Positions 42,658-52,839 of a stretch of 64,000 bases of DNA are shown piece by piece. Source of the DNA: Spirochaetota bacterium (GTDB taxonomy: Bacteria > Spirochaetota > UBA4802 > UBA5368); NCBI GenBank assembly GCA_035477215.1, contig DATIKU010000058.1, forward strand, positions 184,511 through 248,510, written 5' to 3'. The notes beneath the pieces are model-generated. The model searched no databases. It was not told the origin of the DNA and saw only the letters and a list, made by a program, of their open reading frames with translations. Both the position numbers and the translations under genes were made by a program. Numbering within the stretch: the stretch's first letter is position 1; every line of letters begins with the position of its first letter.

Positions 42658-43809
42658 TCACTTACCGTTCCATGCCCGGCCGATTACAGCCCTGCACTCT
42701 TTTTCCGAAAGTTTCGACGGGCTCGCCTTGACCGCCTCGCGCACCGCCTCGTCCAGCCGCTCCTGTGTCACTCCGAGCTCTTTAAGACTTCCCGGCATCA
42801 TGCCTCCGAGATCGGCGAACATCCCGTCGATCGCACCGAGGGCTGCCTTCGCGCGGCCGGATACGGGGGCGGCCGAGAACATCTCGGGGCCGGCAAGGGC
42901 CAGGCACAACTCCTCGCGTATGCCCTTTTTCTCCGCCAGACGCGCTTTCAGGAGGGCTTGGACAAGAAGCCCCATGCATATACCCGGGTTGATGCCCGTG
43001 CCGCCGGCAAGCGCTTCGGCGAGGTGGTGCGCCATTCCCGCCGGCGCGTTCGAGAAGGCGATCGCTCCGAGTGCTGCGGCATTGGCCACGGCGACCGAGC
43101 TCTTTTTGTCCGATGGCTTTTTAACCGCCACCGGCAGGTGTTCGCAGAGCAGGCGCAGCGACGCATACGCATACGCGTCGATCATTGGATTCGCCGATAC
43201 CGATATTGCCGCCTCAAGTGCGTGGGCGAGCGCAATGAGCCCGGAATACAGCGTGGGCCCTGTTTCGGCGGTCGAGGTCATACGGTGATCGATCACCACC
43301 ACATCGGGAGAAAGGAAATCCGAGATACAGGCCAGGCCGTCGATAAACGCCCTGTTCGCCGCCTCGTTGCCTGAAACCAGCGCCACCGGGACCAGCACCA
43401 TTGGCTTCAGCTCCCGGGCGATCCGGCCTTCGCCTGCCAGCGTACGGGCGGGTTTTTTTTCAGTCACTTCCATATTCACGCACTTCGCGACGTCCACGAG
43501 CGCCCCGCCGCCTATGGCGATGATTGAATCGCATTTTCGCGCCCTGAACAGGCCGGCGAGTTCATTCGCGATACCGGATGTTGATCCGGCGATTGCGCCG
43601 TCATACAGTGCCCCTATCACCAGGCTCGAATCGTACAACGCCCTGGTAATCGCGTCCGCCGGCCCCCGGGAACCGGGTCCGCCCTGAATGAGCACAAGGG
43701 GCCGCCCGGCGCCATAGCCCTCCATCTCCACGGGAATCTGTTCCAGAGCCCTTTTCCCCGATATCATCTTGGGCCGGCCTAAAAACTCATAAAAATTTGG
43801 TGATTGCAT
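42658..43809 (-). CDS. Iron-ADH paralogue lacking metal ligands, probable pseudoenzyme
   Basis: 383 residues, start at ATG 43809 behind GGGAG. The fold is clear: MISGKRALEQIPVEM, IIAIGGGALVDVAKCVN (NAD site kept), HHLAEALAGGTGINPG. Against the intact neighbour, the ligand Asp of 'MDAMTH' is Ile, the second His of 'HNLGH' is Glu, the His of 'VPHG' is replaced, and TSGTGSE has become LVSGNEA. Only one or two ligands remain. It may bind NAD without redox catalysis or act as a structural partner of the intact enzyme. First gene of the trio, with its own promoter. Confidence 0.85.
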   Translation of the reverse strand: MQSPNFYEFLGRPKMISGKRALEQIPVEMEGYGAGRPLVLIQGGPGSRGPADAITRALYDSSLVIGALYDGAIAGSTSGIANELAGLFRARKCDSIIAIGGGALVDVAKCVNMEVTEKKPARTLAGEGRIARELKPMVLVPVALVSGNEAANRAFIDGLACISDFLSPDVVVIDHRMTSTAETGPTLYSGLIALAHALEAAISVSANPMIDAYAYASLRLLCEHLPVAVKKPSDKKSSVAVANAAALGAIAFSNAPAGMAHHLAEALAGGTGINPGICMGLLVQALLKARLAEKKGIREELCLALAGPEMFSAAPVSGRAKAALGAIDGMFADLGGMMPGSLKELGVTQERLDEAVREAVKASPSKLSEKECRAVIGRAWNGK

Positions 43810-43922
43810 GATACGCTCCCTGTAGTGTAATGTTTGCCGCCTTATTCCACTATTTATATTTATATTGGTATAATCGCCGCGTGTGTCATTTATGGCTTTT
43901 AAACGACATCCGCACGTTTGCA

Positions 43923-43951
43923 ATAATATTACATTTACCGTAACATGTCAA
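43923..43951 (-). promoter_or_regulatory. Promoter of the iron-ADH trio
   Basis: Minus-strand TTGACA (43951-43946), 17-nt spacer, TATTAT (43928-43923). This would leave a leader of roughly 105 nt before ATG 43809. No riboswitch fold was recognised in it. The rest of 43952-44129 shows no gene. Confidence 0.7.
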
Positions 43952-44129
43952 TCCTGATTCCTGAAATGCAAGGACCTGCGCACGAAAGTAATGGCGGCCA
44001 TGACCGCCCCCGTATGGTACGCATCCGAGGATATCTGGTTGACGCGGCCAAAACGATCGGCGATCATTCATCCGGGCCGTCATATTCGCCGACGGCCCCC
44101 ATCGAAACCGCCGAACAACGGGGAACGAC

Positions 44130-44549
44130 ATGAAATCACTCACCGAGCATCTCGTCTTTACAACGAAGAAAAAAAGGGACTACATCAACATCACCGTGAA
44201 GGTTGAAGAGCTGGTAAAAAAGAGCGGAGTTCAGGAGGGATTGTGCCTGGTTAACGCCATGCATATCACCGCCTCTGTCTTCATCAACGACAATGAAAGC
44301 GGGCTTATCCAGGACTTCGACGACTTTCTTGAGGGCCTCGCCCCCCACGAACCGATAAGCCGCTACCGCCACAACCGCACCGGCGAGGACAACGGCGACG
44401 CGCATATCAAGCGCACCATCATGGGACGCGAGGTGGTGGTCGCGATCACAAAGGGCGGGCTCGACTTCGGTCCGTGGGAGCAGATCTTCTACGGGGAGTT
44501 TGACGGACAGCGTCCAAAACGCGTAATGGTCAAGATCATCGGGGAATGA
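44130..44549 (+). CDS. yjbQ: YjbQ/UPF0047 family protein
   Basis: 139 residues, full family length. Seen: [41 protein letters not shown], and the closing [14 protein letters not shown]. The conserved histidines and acids sit in a trimer-forming barrel. Some members have weak thiamine-phosphate synthase activity; the true role is unsettled. It overlaps tatD by 4 nt (ATGA) and is co-translated with it. Confidence 0.92.
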   Translation: MKSLTEHLVFTTKKKRDYINITVKVEELVKKSGVQEGLCLVNAMHITASVFINDNESGLIQDFDDFLEGLAPHEPISRYRHNRTGEDNGDAHIKRTIMGREVVVAITKGGLDFGPWEQIFYGEFDGQRPKRVMVKIIGE

Positions 44550-45325
44550 CGATGCGCCTGGTCGACGTACACTGCCATCTCGAGAGCGATGTATTCGGCG
44601 ACCGGCTTGACTCCGTCATCTCCGCGGCGAAAGGCGCCGGGATCGTAAAGCTCATTACCTCGTCAATCGTACCGGAGGAATGGACGCTTTCGGAATCCAT
44701 CGCCGGCCGGTACGATGAGGTCGAGTTCGCTCTGGGCATCCACCCCTGGTACGGAAAAGAGGAGGACGAGGAGCGTATCGCCGATCTCGCGCACGCTCCC
44801 GGGCGGGGCGCCGTCGCCATCGGCGAGATCGGGCTGGACAAAAAGACCCTCGCGATACCCATGGAGCTTCAGAAACGTCTGTTTGTGCGCCAGCTGACCA
44901 TGGCGCGCGAAATCAATCTCCCCGTAATCGTCCACTGCCGCGGCGCCTTCGACGAACTGCACGTGTATTTAAAAAAGATCGGCTTACCCGCGCGCGGGGG
45001 AGTCATCCACTCGTATTCGGGCGGCGTCGAGACCGCCGTGGAATTCATGAAATACGGTTTCAGCTTCTCGTTCGGCGGTGTGCTCACCTACCGCAACAGC
45101 AGGAAGAGGGAAGCGGTGCTTGCGGCCATATACCCGGACCATTTCATGCTCGAAACCGACAGTCCGGACATTCCGCCCGTTGAGGCCGGGGACGCACCCA
45201 ATGTGCCCGCCAACATACTGTACAACCTCAGGGCCGCCGCGGAAATACTCGGTGAAAGTGAGGAGCGCGTCGCCGCGGTGACGACCGCGAACGCCGCGCG
45301 TATGTTCGGATTTTCGCTGGATTGA
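44546..45325 (+). CDS. TatD-family metal-dependent hydrolase
   Basis: 259 residues. Metal ligands: [34 protein letters not shown] and [10 protein letters not shown], in family order. TatD proteins act as DNases or tRNA/peptidyl quality-control hydrolases. Start overlaps the yjbQ stop. It is convergent with the ATPase-DRTGG gene 16 nt away. Confidence 0.92.
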   Translation: MTMRLVDVHCHLESDVFGDRLDSVISAAKGAGIVKLITSSIVPEEWTLSESIAGRYDEVEFALGIHPWYGKEEDEERIADLAHAPGRGAVAIGEIGLDKKTLAIPMELQKRLFVRQLTMAREINLPVIVHCRGAFDELHVYLKKIGLPARGGVIHSYSGGVETAVEFMKYGFSFSFGGVLTYRNSRKREAVLAAIYPDHFMLETDSPDIPPVEAGDAPNVPANILYNLRAAAEILGESEERVAAVTTANAARMFGFSLD

Positions 45326-45341
45326 GAAAGCGGGCGGCGGC

Positions 45342-46130
45342 TCAGGAATTGCCGCTTACTCCCATCGTCGAGAGCATGGCCACCACGTCGAAGGCGCTCA
45401 TCTCGGTGAACATGATCGGAATTTTTTCCGCGTAGGCCTTCTCGACAAAGTCCGCGCCCGGGCGGATTCCCCCGGCGATTACGATCCCGGCGAGGTCCTT
45501 GAGCCCGGCGACCGCCGTAACGTTCGGATGGGACAGGACCGTCACCCACACGTTACCGGCGCTGGAGTTCGCGTTGACGTCGCTCAGAAGGTCCCCCGCG
45601 TATCCGCCCGTGACCGCCTTGTCGAGGTCGAGGCCTTCGGTGAGATTTTCAAGATTCGCCCTGTCCATTATTTCCCGGAGGGTTGTGCCCATATCGTCGC
45701 TCCTGCCTTCGGAATTTACTATTACGTCTATCTTGAGGACCGTGCCGACGCCCGGCATCGATTTTATGTGCATAATGTCCGCGTTTTTTTTTATATTGGC
45801 CAGTCCCATCCCCGCCCCGAAACCCAGTTTTCGAATTTCATCCGAGGCGGTCGAAAAGCCTTCCTGCATAGCCTGGTCGATATCGGCAATCCCCTGGCCC
45901 CTGTCCTTGACGACGATACGGACCCTGTCCCCGAGGAAATACAGGAAAAAGTAACCGTAATCGGTGTAACAGGCGATGTTTATCTCCGCCTCGTAGGCAA
46001 TGATGGCGATCCGCTGGATCACCTGGGACGGATATTCTTTTTCCCTTAGAAAGCGCTTGATCGTGGTCGATGTCCGACCGGCGTTGTGGAAGTCTTTGCC
46101 CTTGATGTGATAGAACTGGACCGGATGCAT
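45342..46130 (-). CDS. RsbW-like ATPase domain fused to DRTGG domain
   Basis: 262 residues. Residues 1-135 are a GHKL anti-sigma-type ATPase (N box AYEAEINIACY, G1 VKDRGQGIADI, and GFGAGMGLANIKKNAD). Residues about 155-262 are a DRTGG domain (LREIMDRANL, AGDLLSDVNANSSAGNVWVTV). In clostridia and thermotogae such genes accompany [FeFe]-hydrogenase and NADH-dehydrogenase-like subunits and may sense a redox or nucleotide signal. No hydrogenase gene is in this window. It lies 7 nt after a second DRTGG gene. Confidence 0.82.
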   Translation of the reverse strand: MHPVQFYHIKGKDFHNAGRTSTTIKRFLREKEYPSQVIQRIAIIAYEAEINIACYTDYGYFFLYFLGDRVRIVVKDRGQGIADIDQAMQEGFSTASDEIRKLGFGAGMGLANIKKNADIMHIKSMPGVGTVLKIDVIVNSEGRSDDMGTTLREIMDRANLENLTEGLDLDKAVTGGYAGDLLSDVNANSSAGNVWVTVLSHPNVTAVAGLKDLAGIVIAGGIRPGADFVEKAYAEKIPIMFTEMSAFDVVAMLSTMGVSGNS

Positions 46131-46137
46131 CGGTGGT

Positions 46138-46497
46138 TCAGTCTACCATAATCCTCGACGCCTTGACTCCCGCGCCGTACAGCCTCCCGCATGATTCGAA
46201 CATGATACACTTTGTGCGAAGAAGCGGTATCCCCTTCCTCTTGGCGAGCTCCACCGTCTCCATCTGAGGGACCTTGCCTCTTACGAAAACGACGCCGACA
46301 AGGTCGAGCACCTCGACGGTCCTGATGACCTGCGGATTGGTGAGCCCGGTGAGGAAGAGCGCGTTTTCCTTGGAATAAGCGAGAACATCGCTAAGCAGGT
46401 CCGATGCGAACGCCGTCTCCACTTCGATCTGGTCGATCATTTCCTCGCCGAAGATAACGTCCGCGTTGAGCAATTTTTTAACTTCAGATAGCTTCAT
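46138..46497 (-). CDS. DRTGG domain protein
   Basis: 119 residues from ATG 46497, a single DRTGG domain: MKLSEVKKLLNADVI, ASDLLSDVLAYSKENALFLTG, then IRTVEVLDLVGVVFVRG. It resembles the C-terminal domain of the adjacent ATPase fusion, so the pair may form a hetero-complex. The domain is found in phosphotransacetylases and as stand-alone proteins near hydrogenase genes. Function unknown. Confidence 0.82.
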   Translation of the reverse strand: MKLSEVKKLLNADVIFGEEMIDQIEVETAFASDLLSDVLAYSKENALFLTGLTNPQVIRTVEVLDLVGVVFVRGKVPQMETVELAKRKGIPLLRTKCIMFESCGRLYGAGVKASRIMVD

Positions 46498-46692
46498 TAT
46501 CAGGCTTTTCCCACTTCGTAATCGACTACCGGTACATTCCGGTGTCCCGCTTTCGATGAGGCCCATTTTCATGTTCCGACCGTGCCCGGACCCACGAAAA
46601 ATATCCTCTCCGGATTCGTGAGATTTTCCGGCCGCTCAGTTGAATACGATTAATTTACCAGTTTTTCGTCAAGAACTAATTCGTTGACACCG

Positions 46693-48072
46693 CTATATTC
46701 CCAGGACGAATTTCGCGATGGTAAAATAGATGGTAATCCCCCCCATGTCGACGAGAGTTGAAAGCGTCGGACTCGATATCACCGCCGGATCAAGCTTCAG
46801 CTTGATCGCGATGATCGGGATCATTGCGCCAAAAACAGTCGACCACAGCACCTGCACCGAGAGTGCTATCGAGATGACGGCGGCAATGCTTCCCAGCTTA
46901 AAATGCGGGGGTATGTCGGCCGGGTCCGACAGCAGGAGCACCCGTCCATACGCCAGCGCTCCGAGGCAGACGCAGAGCATGACGCTCACGGCGAACTCCT
47001 TCAATATCACCTTGCCGACGTCTTTCGGGAAGAGTTGGTTGAGCGCTATCGCGCGAAGCACAACAGTCGCCGACTGGGAGCCGGTGTTTCCTCCGGTTGA
47101 ATTGAGAAGCGGCATATAGAAGGTCAGGATGATGAGCTTCTCCAGCGTGTGCTGGAATCCCTCAATTATAAATCCCGAAACCAGTCCGAGAACGGCGAGA
47201 ATCGCGACCCACACCACGCGTTTCTTGAAGTGTGTGAACGCCGGAATATCGAGATAGGGCCTGTCCTCGACGCTGCCGCTGATGGCCATGAGGCGCTCCA
47301 TGTCCTCGGTCTGCTCGTCGCGTATAATGTCCATCGCGTCGTCGTGGGTGATTATGCCGACCAGCCGCTCGTTATGATCAACGATCGGAAGCGCGATAAG
47401 ATCGTATTCGGCGATGAGTCGCGCGGCCTTTTCCTGATCATCGTCGACGCGCGCGAAAATAATGTCGCGCTTCATTACGCTTTCCACGCGCTGGCGGGGC
47501 CGCGCCAGAATGAGGTTTCGAAGCGAGATAAAGCCGATGAGTCTCCCGCTGCCGTCGGTGACGTAACTGTAGTAAATTGTTTCCTTGGAAGGGGCTTCCC
47601 TGCGAAGCTTCTTGATCGCCAGTTCCACCCGGTCGGTCTCCAGGAGCGTCGCGTAATCGGTGGTCATGATGGCCCCGGCGGTTTCCTCGAGGTACGAGGT
47701 CAGCCTGATTACATCGAGCCGCTCGTTTAGCGGAAGGAGAAGGAGCAGCTTGTCGGCCACGCCCTTCTTGAGGTGCTGAAAGAGGTCCGCGCGGTCGTCC
47801 GGCGACATCTGCATGAGGAGATCTGCGATATTTTTCTTCGACTCGCCGGAAACGAGCTCAACCTGCACGTCCATGTCGAGATAACTGAAGATCTCCGCGC
47901 GCTTGTAGAGCCCGGTGAGATTCAATATCTTCAGTATTTCGTCCGGCCGCAGCAGCGCGAGATATTCGGCGATTTCCCTCTCATGGTGCTCGTCGATGAA
48001 TTGCTTTAAAATGGCGAAGCGCTTCTTCCTCAAGAGCTCCCTGAGTTCGGGTACCAGGATGGGGTTTTTCAT
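46693..48072 (-). CDS. mgtE: Magnesium transporter MgtE
   Basis: 459 residues. N-terminal superhelical domain (about 5-130), CBS pair (about 135-260, SVMKRDIIFARV), a plug helix, and five membrane helices with PLLNSTGGNTGSQSATVVLRAIAL, the pore segment. Mg2+ binding to the N and CBS domains closes the channel, so it is regulated by intracellular Mg2+. Monocistronic. Confidence 0.96.
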   Translation of the reverse strand: MKNPILVPELRELLRKKRFAILKQFIDEHHEREIAEYLALLRPDEILKILNLTGLYKRAEIFSYLDMDVQVELVSGESKKNIADLLMQMSPDDRADLFQHLKKGVADKLLLLLPLNERLDVIRLTSYLEETAGAIMTTDYATLLETDRVELAIKKLRREAPSKETIYYSYVTDGSGRLIGFISLRNLILARPRQRVESVMKRDIIFARVDDDQEKAARLIAEYDLIALPIVDHNERLVGIITHDDAMDIIRDEQTEDMERLMAISGSVEDRPYLDIPAFTHFKKRVVWVAILAVLGLVSGFIIEGFQHTLEKLIILTFYMPLLNSTGGNTGSQSATVVLRAIALNQLFPKDVGKVILKEFAVSVMLCVCLGALAYGRVLLLSDPADIPPHFKLGSIAAVISIALSVQVLWSTVFGAMIPIIAIKLKLDPAVISSPTLSTLVDMGGITIYFTIAKFVLGI

Positions 48073-48113
48073 TTCGGTCGCTTCTACTTTTATCCATACG
48101 GTACGGCAGGGCG

Positions 48114-49100
48114 TCAGCTATTGTTGGACAGCAGTTCGTCGAAATAATCAATCGTTTTTTTCAAACCGTCTTCCAGCATCATCGAGGGTCTCCAGCCGAT
48201 TATTCTTTCGGCCCGGGAGATGTCAGGCCGCCGCCGAACGGGATCGTCCTCGGGAAGGGGCCGGTATTCCAGGCGAGAACGCGAACCCGCAAGTTCGACT
48301 ATAAGCGCGGCGAGTTCGCCGATGCTGATCTCCTCGGGATTCCCCAGGTTCACCGGGCCGGTAAATCTTTCCCCGTGGTTCATCAGGGCCACCAGGCCCT
48401 TAACCATGTCATCGACGTAACAGAAAGACCTGCTCTGCGTACCGTCGCCGTAAACGGTAAGCGCCTCGCCGCGTAGCGCGCCGACGATGAAGTTGCTCAC
48501 CACGCGTCCGTCGCCCGGATGCATGCGTGGGCCGTAGGTGTTGAAAATGCGCGCAATCCGTATATCGACGGCATTCTGGCGATGGTACTCCACGCAGAGC
48601 GCCTCTGCGCACCGCTTGCCCTCGTCGTAACAGGCGCGCGGGCCTATGGGATTTACCCGGCCCCAGTACGACTCCGACTGGGGATGCGATTCGGGGTCCC
48701 CGTAAACCTCGCTTGTGGACGCCTGCAGTATCCTCGCCATCACGCGCCTGGCGAGTCCGAGGAGGTTGATGGTGCCGATAACATTCGTCTTGATTGTCTT
48801 GACCGGATTGGACTGGTAATGGACCGGTGATGCGGGGCAGGCCAGGTTGTACACCTGGTCGGCCGCGAAATAGAGCGGATGGACGATATCGTGGTGGTGG
48901 AGTTCGAACGCGTCGTGGTCCAGGAGGCGCTCGATGTTTCGCTTCGCGCCGGTATGGAAGTTGTCGACGCACAATACGGTGTTTCCCGCCGCGACAAGCG
49001 CGTCGCAGAGGTGCGAACCGATAAATCCCGCACCCCCCGCAACGAGGACCCGCCGTCCCGATCCCGCCGGCGCGCCCCGCTCATCCACAAACGCCTGCAT
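48114..49100 (-). CDS. uxs: UDP-glucuronate decarboxylase (UDP-xylose synthase)
   Basis: 328 residues, extended SDR. NAD motif [16 protein letters not shown], the UXS-typical [29 protein letters not shown], and the catalytic Tyr-Lys in [10 protein letters not shown]. It converts UDP-glucuronate to UDP-xylose plus CO2. It lies 15 nt after ugd, which makes its substrate. The start has no clear ribosome site. Confidence 0.92.
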   Translation of the reverse strand: MQAFVDERGAPAGSGRRVLVAGGAGFIGSHLCDALVAAGNTVLCVDNFHTGAKRNIERLLDHDAFELHHHDIVHPLYFAADQVYNLACPASPVHYQSNPVKTIKTNVIGTINLLGLARRVMARILQASTSEVYGDPESHPQSESYWGRVNPIGPRACYDEGKRCAEALCVEYHRQNAVDIRIARIFNTYGPRMHPGDGRVVSNFIVGALRGEALTVYGDGTQSRSFCYVDDMVKGLVALMNHGERFTGPVNLGNPEEISIGELAALIVELAGSRSRLEYRPLPEDDPVRRRPDISRAERIIGWRPSMMLEDGLKKTIDYFDELLSNNS

Positions 49101-49115
49101 GCGCGTCGAGCGGCC

Positions 49116-50438
<1,323 letters not shown>

Positions 50439-50579
50439 AATCTCCTCCTTGAAACGCTAAACGTTTACCTTTGGTCTAAAATAATTTCAGTTTATCCCCG
50501 TCCGCAACCCGCCGACGGTGGAATGCTATCTGAAATTAACACGACTAATAGTCAAGACACTTTTAATGACACTGGGGTG

Positions 50580-51596
50580 TCATACATCTTTACAATAATA
50601 CCCACGATACCAGCGCACGAACTCGGCTATTCCACGCTCCACCGTCGTCGCCGGGGCGTAATCCGCATCCCTTACAAGATCTCCGATTTCCGCGAAGGTC
50701 GTTTTGACGTCGCCGGGCTGCATGGGTAGAAAATTGATTTTCGCTTTTTTACCAAGGGCGCCCTCGATGACTTTTATGAAGTGCATCAGCCTGACCGGAC
50801 TATTATTTCCGATATTGTAAATCCGGTACGGCGCGCTGCTCGTTCCTGGATCCGGATTTTCGGCGCTCCAGAGCGGATCGCCCGACGGTACCTTCCATAC
50901 CATTCTGCACACGCATTCGACGATATCGTCGATATAGGTAAAATCGCGCTCCATGTCGCCGTTATTGAACACGTCTATGGGCCGCCCTTCCAGTATCGCT
51001 TTGGTAAACAGAAAATACGCCATATCCGGGCGTCCCCATGGTCCGTATACCGTAAAGAAGCGGAGCCCCGTCGTAGGGATGCCGTACAGGTGGGAATAAC
51101 TATGGGCCAGAAGCTCGTTGGACTTTTTCGTCGCGGCGTAGAGCGAAACCGGGTGGTCCACGTTATGGTGCACCGAAAAGGGCACGCGGGCGTTAAGGCC
51201 GTACACCGAACTTGAAGAGGCGTACACCAGGTGCCGGATATCGTGGTTGCGGCAGCATTCAAGAATGCTCAGGAACCCCGAGAGGTTGCTTTCTCCGTAG
51301 GAGAGAGGATTGCTGAGGCTGTACCGCACTCCCGCTTGCGCGGCGAGATTCACCACGTATTCGAAACCATGCACCCTAAACAGCGCCGCGAGCGACCCGT
51401 AATCGGCGATCGATATCTTTTCAAACACATACGACGGGAAACGGTTCCTCAAAAGCTCATTCCTGCCGTTCTTCAATCCGACATCATAATAATCGTTGAG
51501 GTTGTCGATACCGACCACCTCGTGCCCCTCTTCCATCAGCCTGGCCGCTGTGAACGACCCTATGAAACCGGCCGAGCCGGTAACCAGCACTTTCAT
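50580..51596 (-). CDS. UDP-glucuronate 4-epimerase
   Basis: 338 residues, extended SDR. VTGSAGFIGSFTAARL, GIDNLNDYYDVGLK, LAAQAGVRYSLSNP, YASSSSVYG, and the active-site YAATKKSNE; the NDYYD and AGVRYS motifs are those of glucuronate 4-epimerases rather than GalE. It makes UDP-galacturonate. A 141-nt gap with a small ATGACAC/GTGTCAT hairpin at the stop codon separates it from ugd. Confidence 0.9.
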   Translation of the reverse strand: MKVLVTGSAGFIGSFTAARLMEEGHEVVGIDNLNDYYDVGLKNGRNELLRNRFPSYVFEKISIADYGSLAALFRVHGFEYVVNLAAQAGVRYSLSNPLSYGESNLSGFLSILECCRNHDIRHLVYASSSSVYGLNARVPFSVHHNVDHPVSLYAATKKSNELLAHSYSHLYGIPTTGLRFFTVYGPWGRPDMAYFLFTKAILEGRPIDVFNNGDMERDFTYIDDIVECVCRMVWKVPSGDPLWSAENPDPGTSSAPYRIYNIGNNSPVRLMHFIKVIEGALGKKAKINFLPMQPGDVKTTFAEIGDLVRDADYAPATTVERGIAEFVRWYRGYYCKDV

Positions 51597-51760
51597 TTCT
51601 TCTCCATTTTCGGTGATTATCCGGGAATTAAGGTGGAGGATGCAAGGAGGACCCGGTATTTTACGACTCGTTCAGGGGACCTTTCCATAATACACAAACT
51701 CCGGCCTTTGGATTAGGAAGGATACCGGCGGTGCAAATACGTCAATCCTAAATGCGGGTC

Positions 51761-52243
51761 TCACTCTACGCTGAATTGCCCGAGCGACTTTATTATACCT
51801 TCACGCTTCCGGGCGTAGCGTTCGGTCGTACCGCCGGCTTCGAGAAGATAGATATGTTCCGATGTTACGAAAATCGTGACCGCGTACCGGTACTCCTCCG
51901 CGTTATACCAGTACGCGTATTCCGTAAAAGAACCCGCCCAGCCGTTGCGGGCGGTCACCTGCTGAAACGCGATCCGGTGATACCCCCTGTTTTTCAAATG
52001 CGCCTCGACCGCCTGCCCCCACATGGCGGCGTCACCGGGCGGGTTGTTCTCGACACGTCGCGCCCTGACCCGCACGCCGTCGGCGCTTATCGCCCGGTAA
52101 GAGTCTGCGTCCTTCGTATATACCGCGAAGCCCGCGGGAGCGTCCATCCGGTACTTGACGCCGGCCGGACGGCACCCGGGTATGATGCAAAAGAAAATGA
52201 GCACTATCCCGAAAAGGGCGGCGCCGGCCGTTCTCATCGCCAC
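51761..52243 (-). CDS. Lipoprotein related to the C-terminal domain of the 52.8-54.0 kb DUF4349 protein
   Basis: 160 residues with lipobox IPGC. The body shares a spaced pattern with residues about 265-400 of the gene at 52836-54044: DAPAGF..., the S.DG...R motif, N.P..D.A.W..A.E, NR.Y, Y.V...V....Y..EA. No known family. It overlaps the DUF4349 gene upstream by 10 nt. Together with that gene it looks like the split version of the fused protein. Confidence 0.75.
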   Translation of the reverse strand: MAMRTAGAALFGIVLIFFCIIPGCRPAGVKYRMDAPAGFAVYTKDADSYRAISADGVRVRARRVENNPPGDAAMWGQAVEAHLKNRGYHRIAFQQVTARNGWAGSFTEYAYWYNAEEYRYAVTIFVTSEHIYLLEAGGTTERYARKREGIIKSLGQFSVE

Positions 52244-52839
52244 CCCCCGGGGGACACAAGGCCCTCTATCCCGAGGGAATTGACCCAGTCCCAGCGCGAA
52301 CGAGTGCCCGGAGCGTCTTTTTTCGCGCCCGGCTGGGTATTGATCGAGACCGTCACCTCGGCGAGCGAAACCCTGTCTTCGAGATAGGCGATCCTTCCCT
52401 TTATGTTCTCGATTTCCGTTACGACCTTTCCGAGCTCCTTCTCGACCTCGAGCGTCTGCTGAACCTGCGCGTCCTCGAAGATTTTATAGAGGCTCGCCAG
52501 GAGCGACTCCTTCGTCTTCAACCTGGTGCGCAGGTCGAGGAGCGACTCGCCCACGTCGGTGCGCTGCAGGCGCTCGTCGCCGATATACCCCGTGTCGAGT
52601 ATAACGTCGCGTATGCGCTGCACGCGCTCGGCGGGCATGCGTAAAACCACCTTCGCATTGGAGTAAAATTTCACGTACCCGTTGTTTTCCGCGGCGAACG
52701 AGCGCAGGCGAGCGATCGCCTTCTCCCTTTCCGCGGCGAACATTCCGTAAAAATATTCCTGCGTGAACGCGCCATTCGCCGCCGGAGCGGGAAACGCATA
52801 GAAAACGCACAGCGCGATTATCGCGATCGAACGTTTCAT
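52234..52839 (-). CDS. Exported DUF4349-type protein (no C-terminal domain)
   Basis: 201 residues with a cleavable signal (about 1-23). It is similar in layout to the DUF4349 part of the next gene upstream: a beta segment ENNGYVKFYSNAKVVLRMPAE, then a coiled coil (about 105-165, LRTRLKTKESLLASLYKI...VEKELGKVVTEIENIKGRI), then a strand SLAEVTVSINT. DUF4349 proteins are envelope proteins of unknown role, often with a C-terminal membrane helix, which is absent here. It overlaps its upstream neighbour by 4 nt (ATGA). Confidence 0.75.
   Translation of the reverse strand: MKRSIAIIALCVFYAFPAPAANGAFTQEYFYGMFAAEREKAIARLRSFAAENNGYVKFYSNAKVVLRMPAERVQRIRDVILDTGYIGDERLQRTDVGESLLDLRTRLKTKESLLASLYKIFEDAQVQQTLEVEKELGKVVTEIENIKGRIAYLEDRVSLAEVTVSINTQPGAKKDAPGTRSRWDWVNSLGIEGLVSPGGWR

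Noticed and set aside
43810..43922. Riboswitch in the roughly 105-nt leader of the iron-ADH trio
   Set aside because: The leader is AT-rich, with no conserved riboswitch core that I can recognise.
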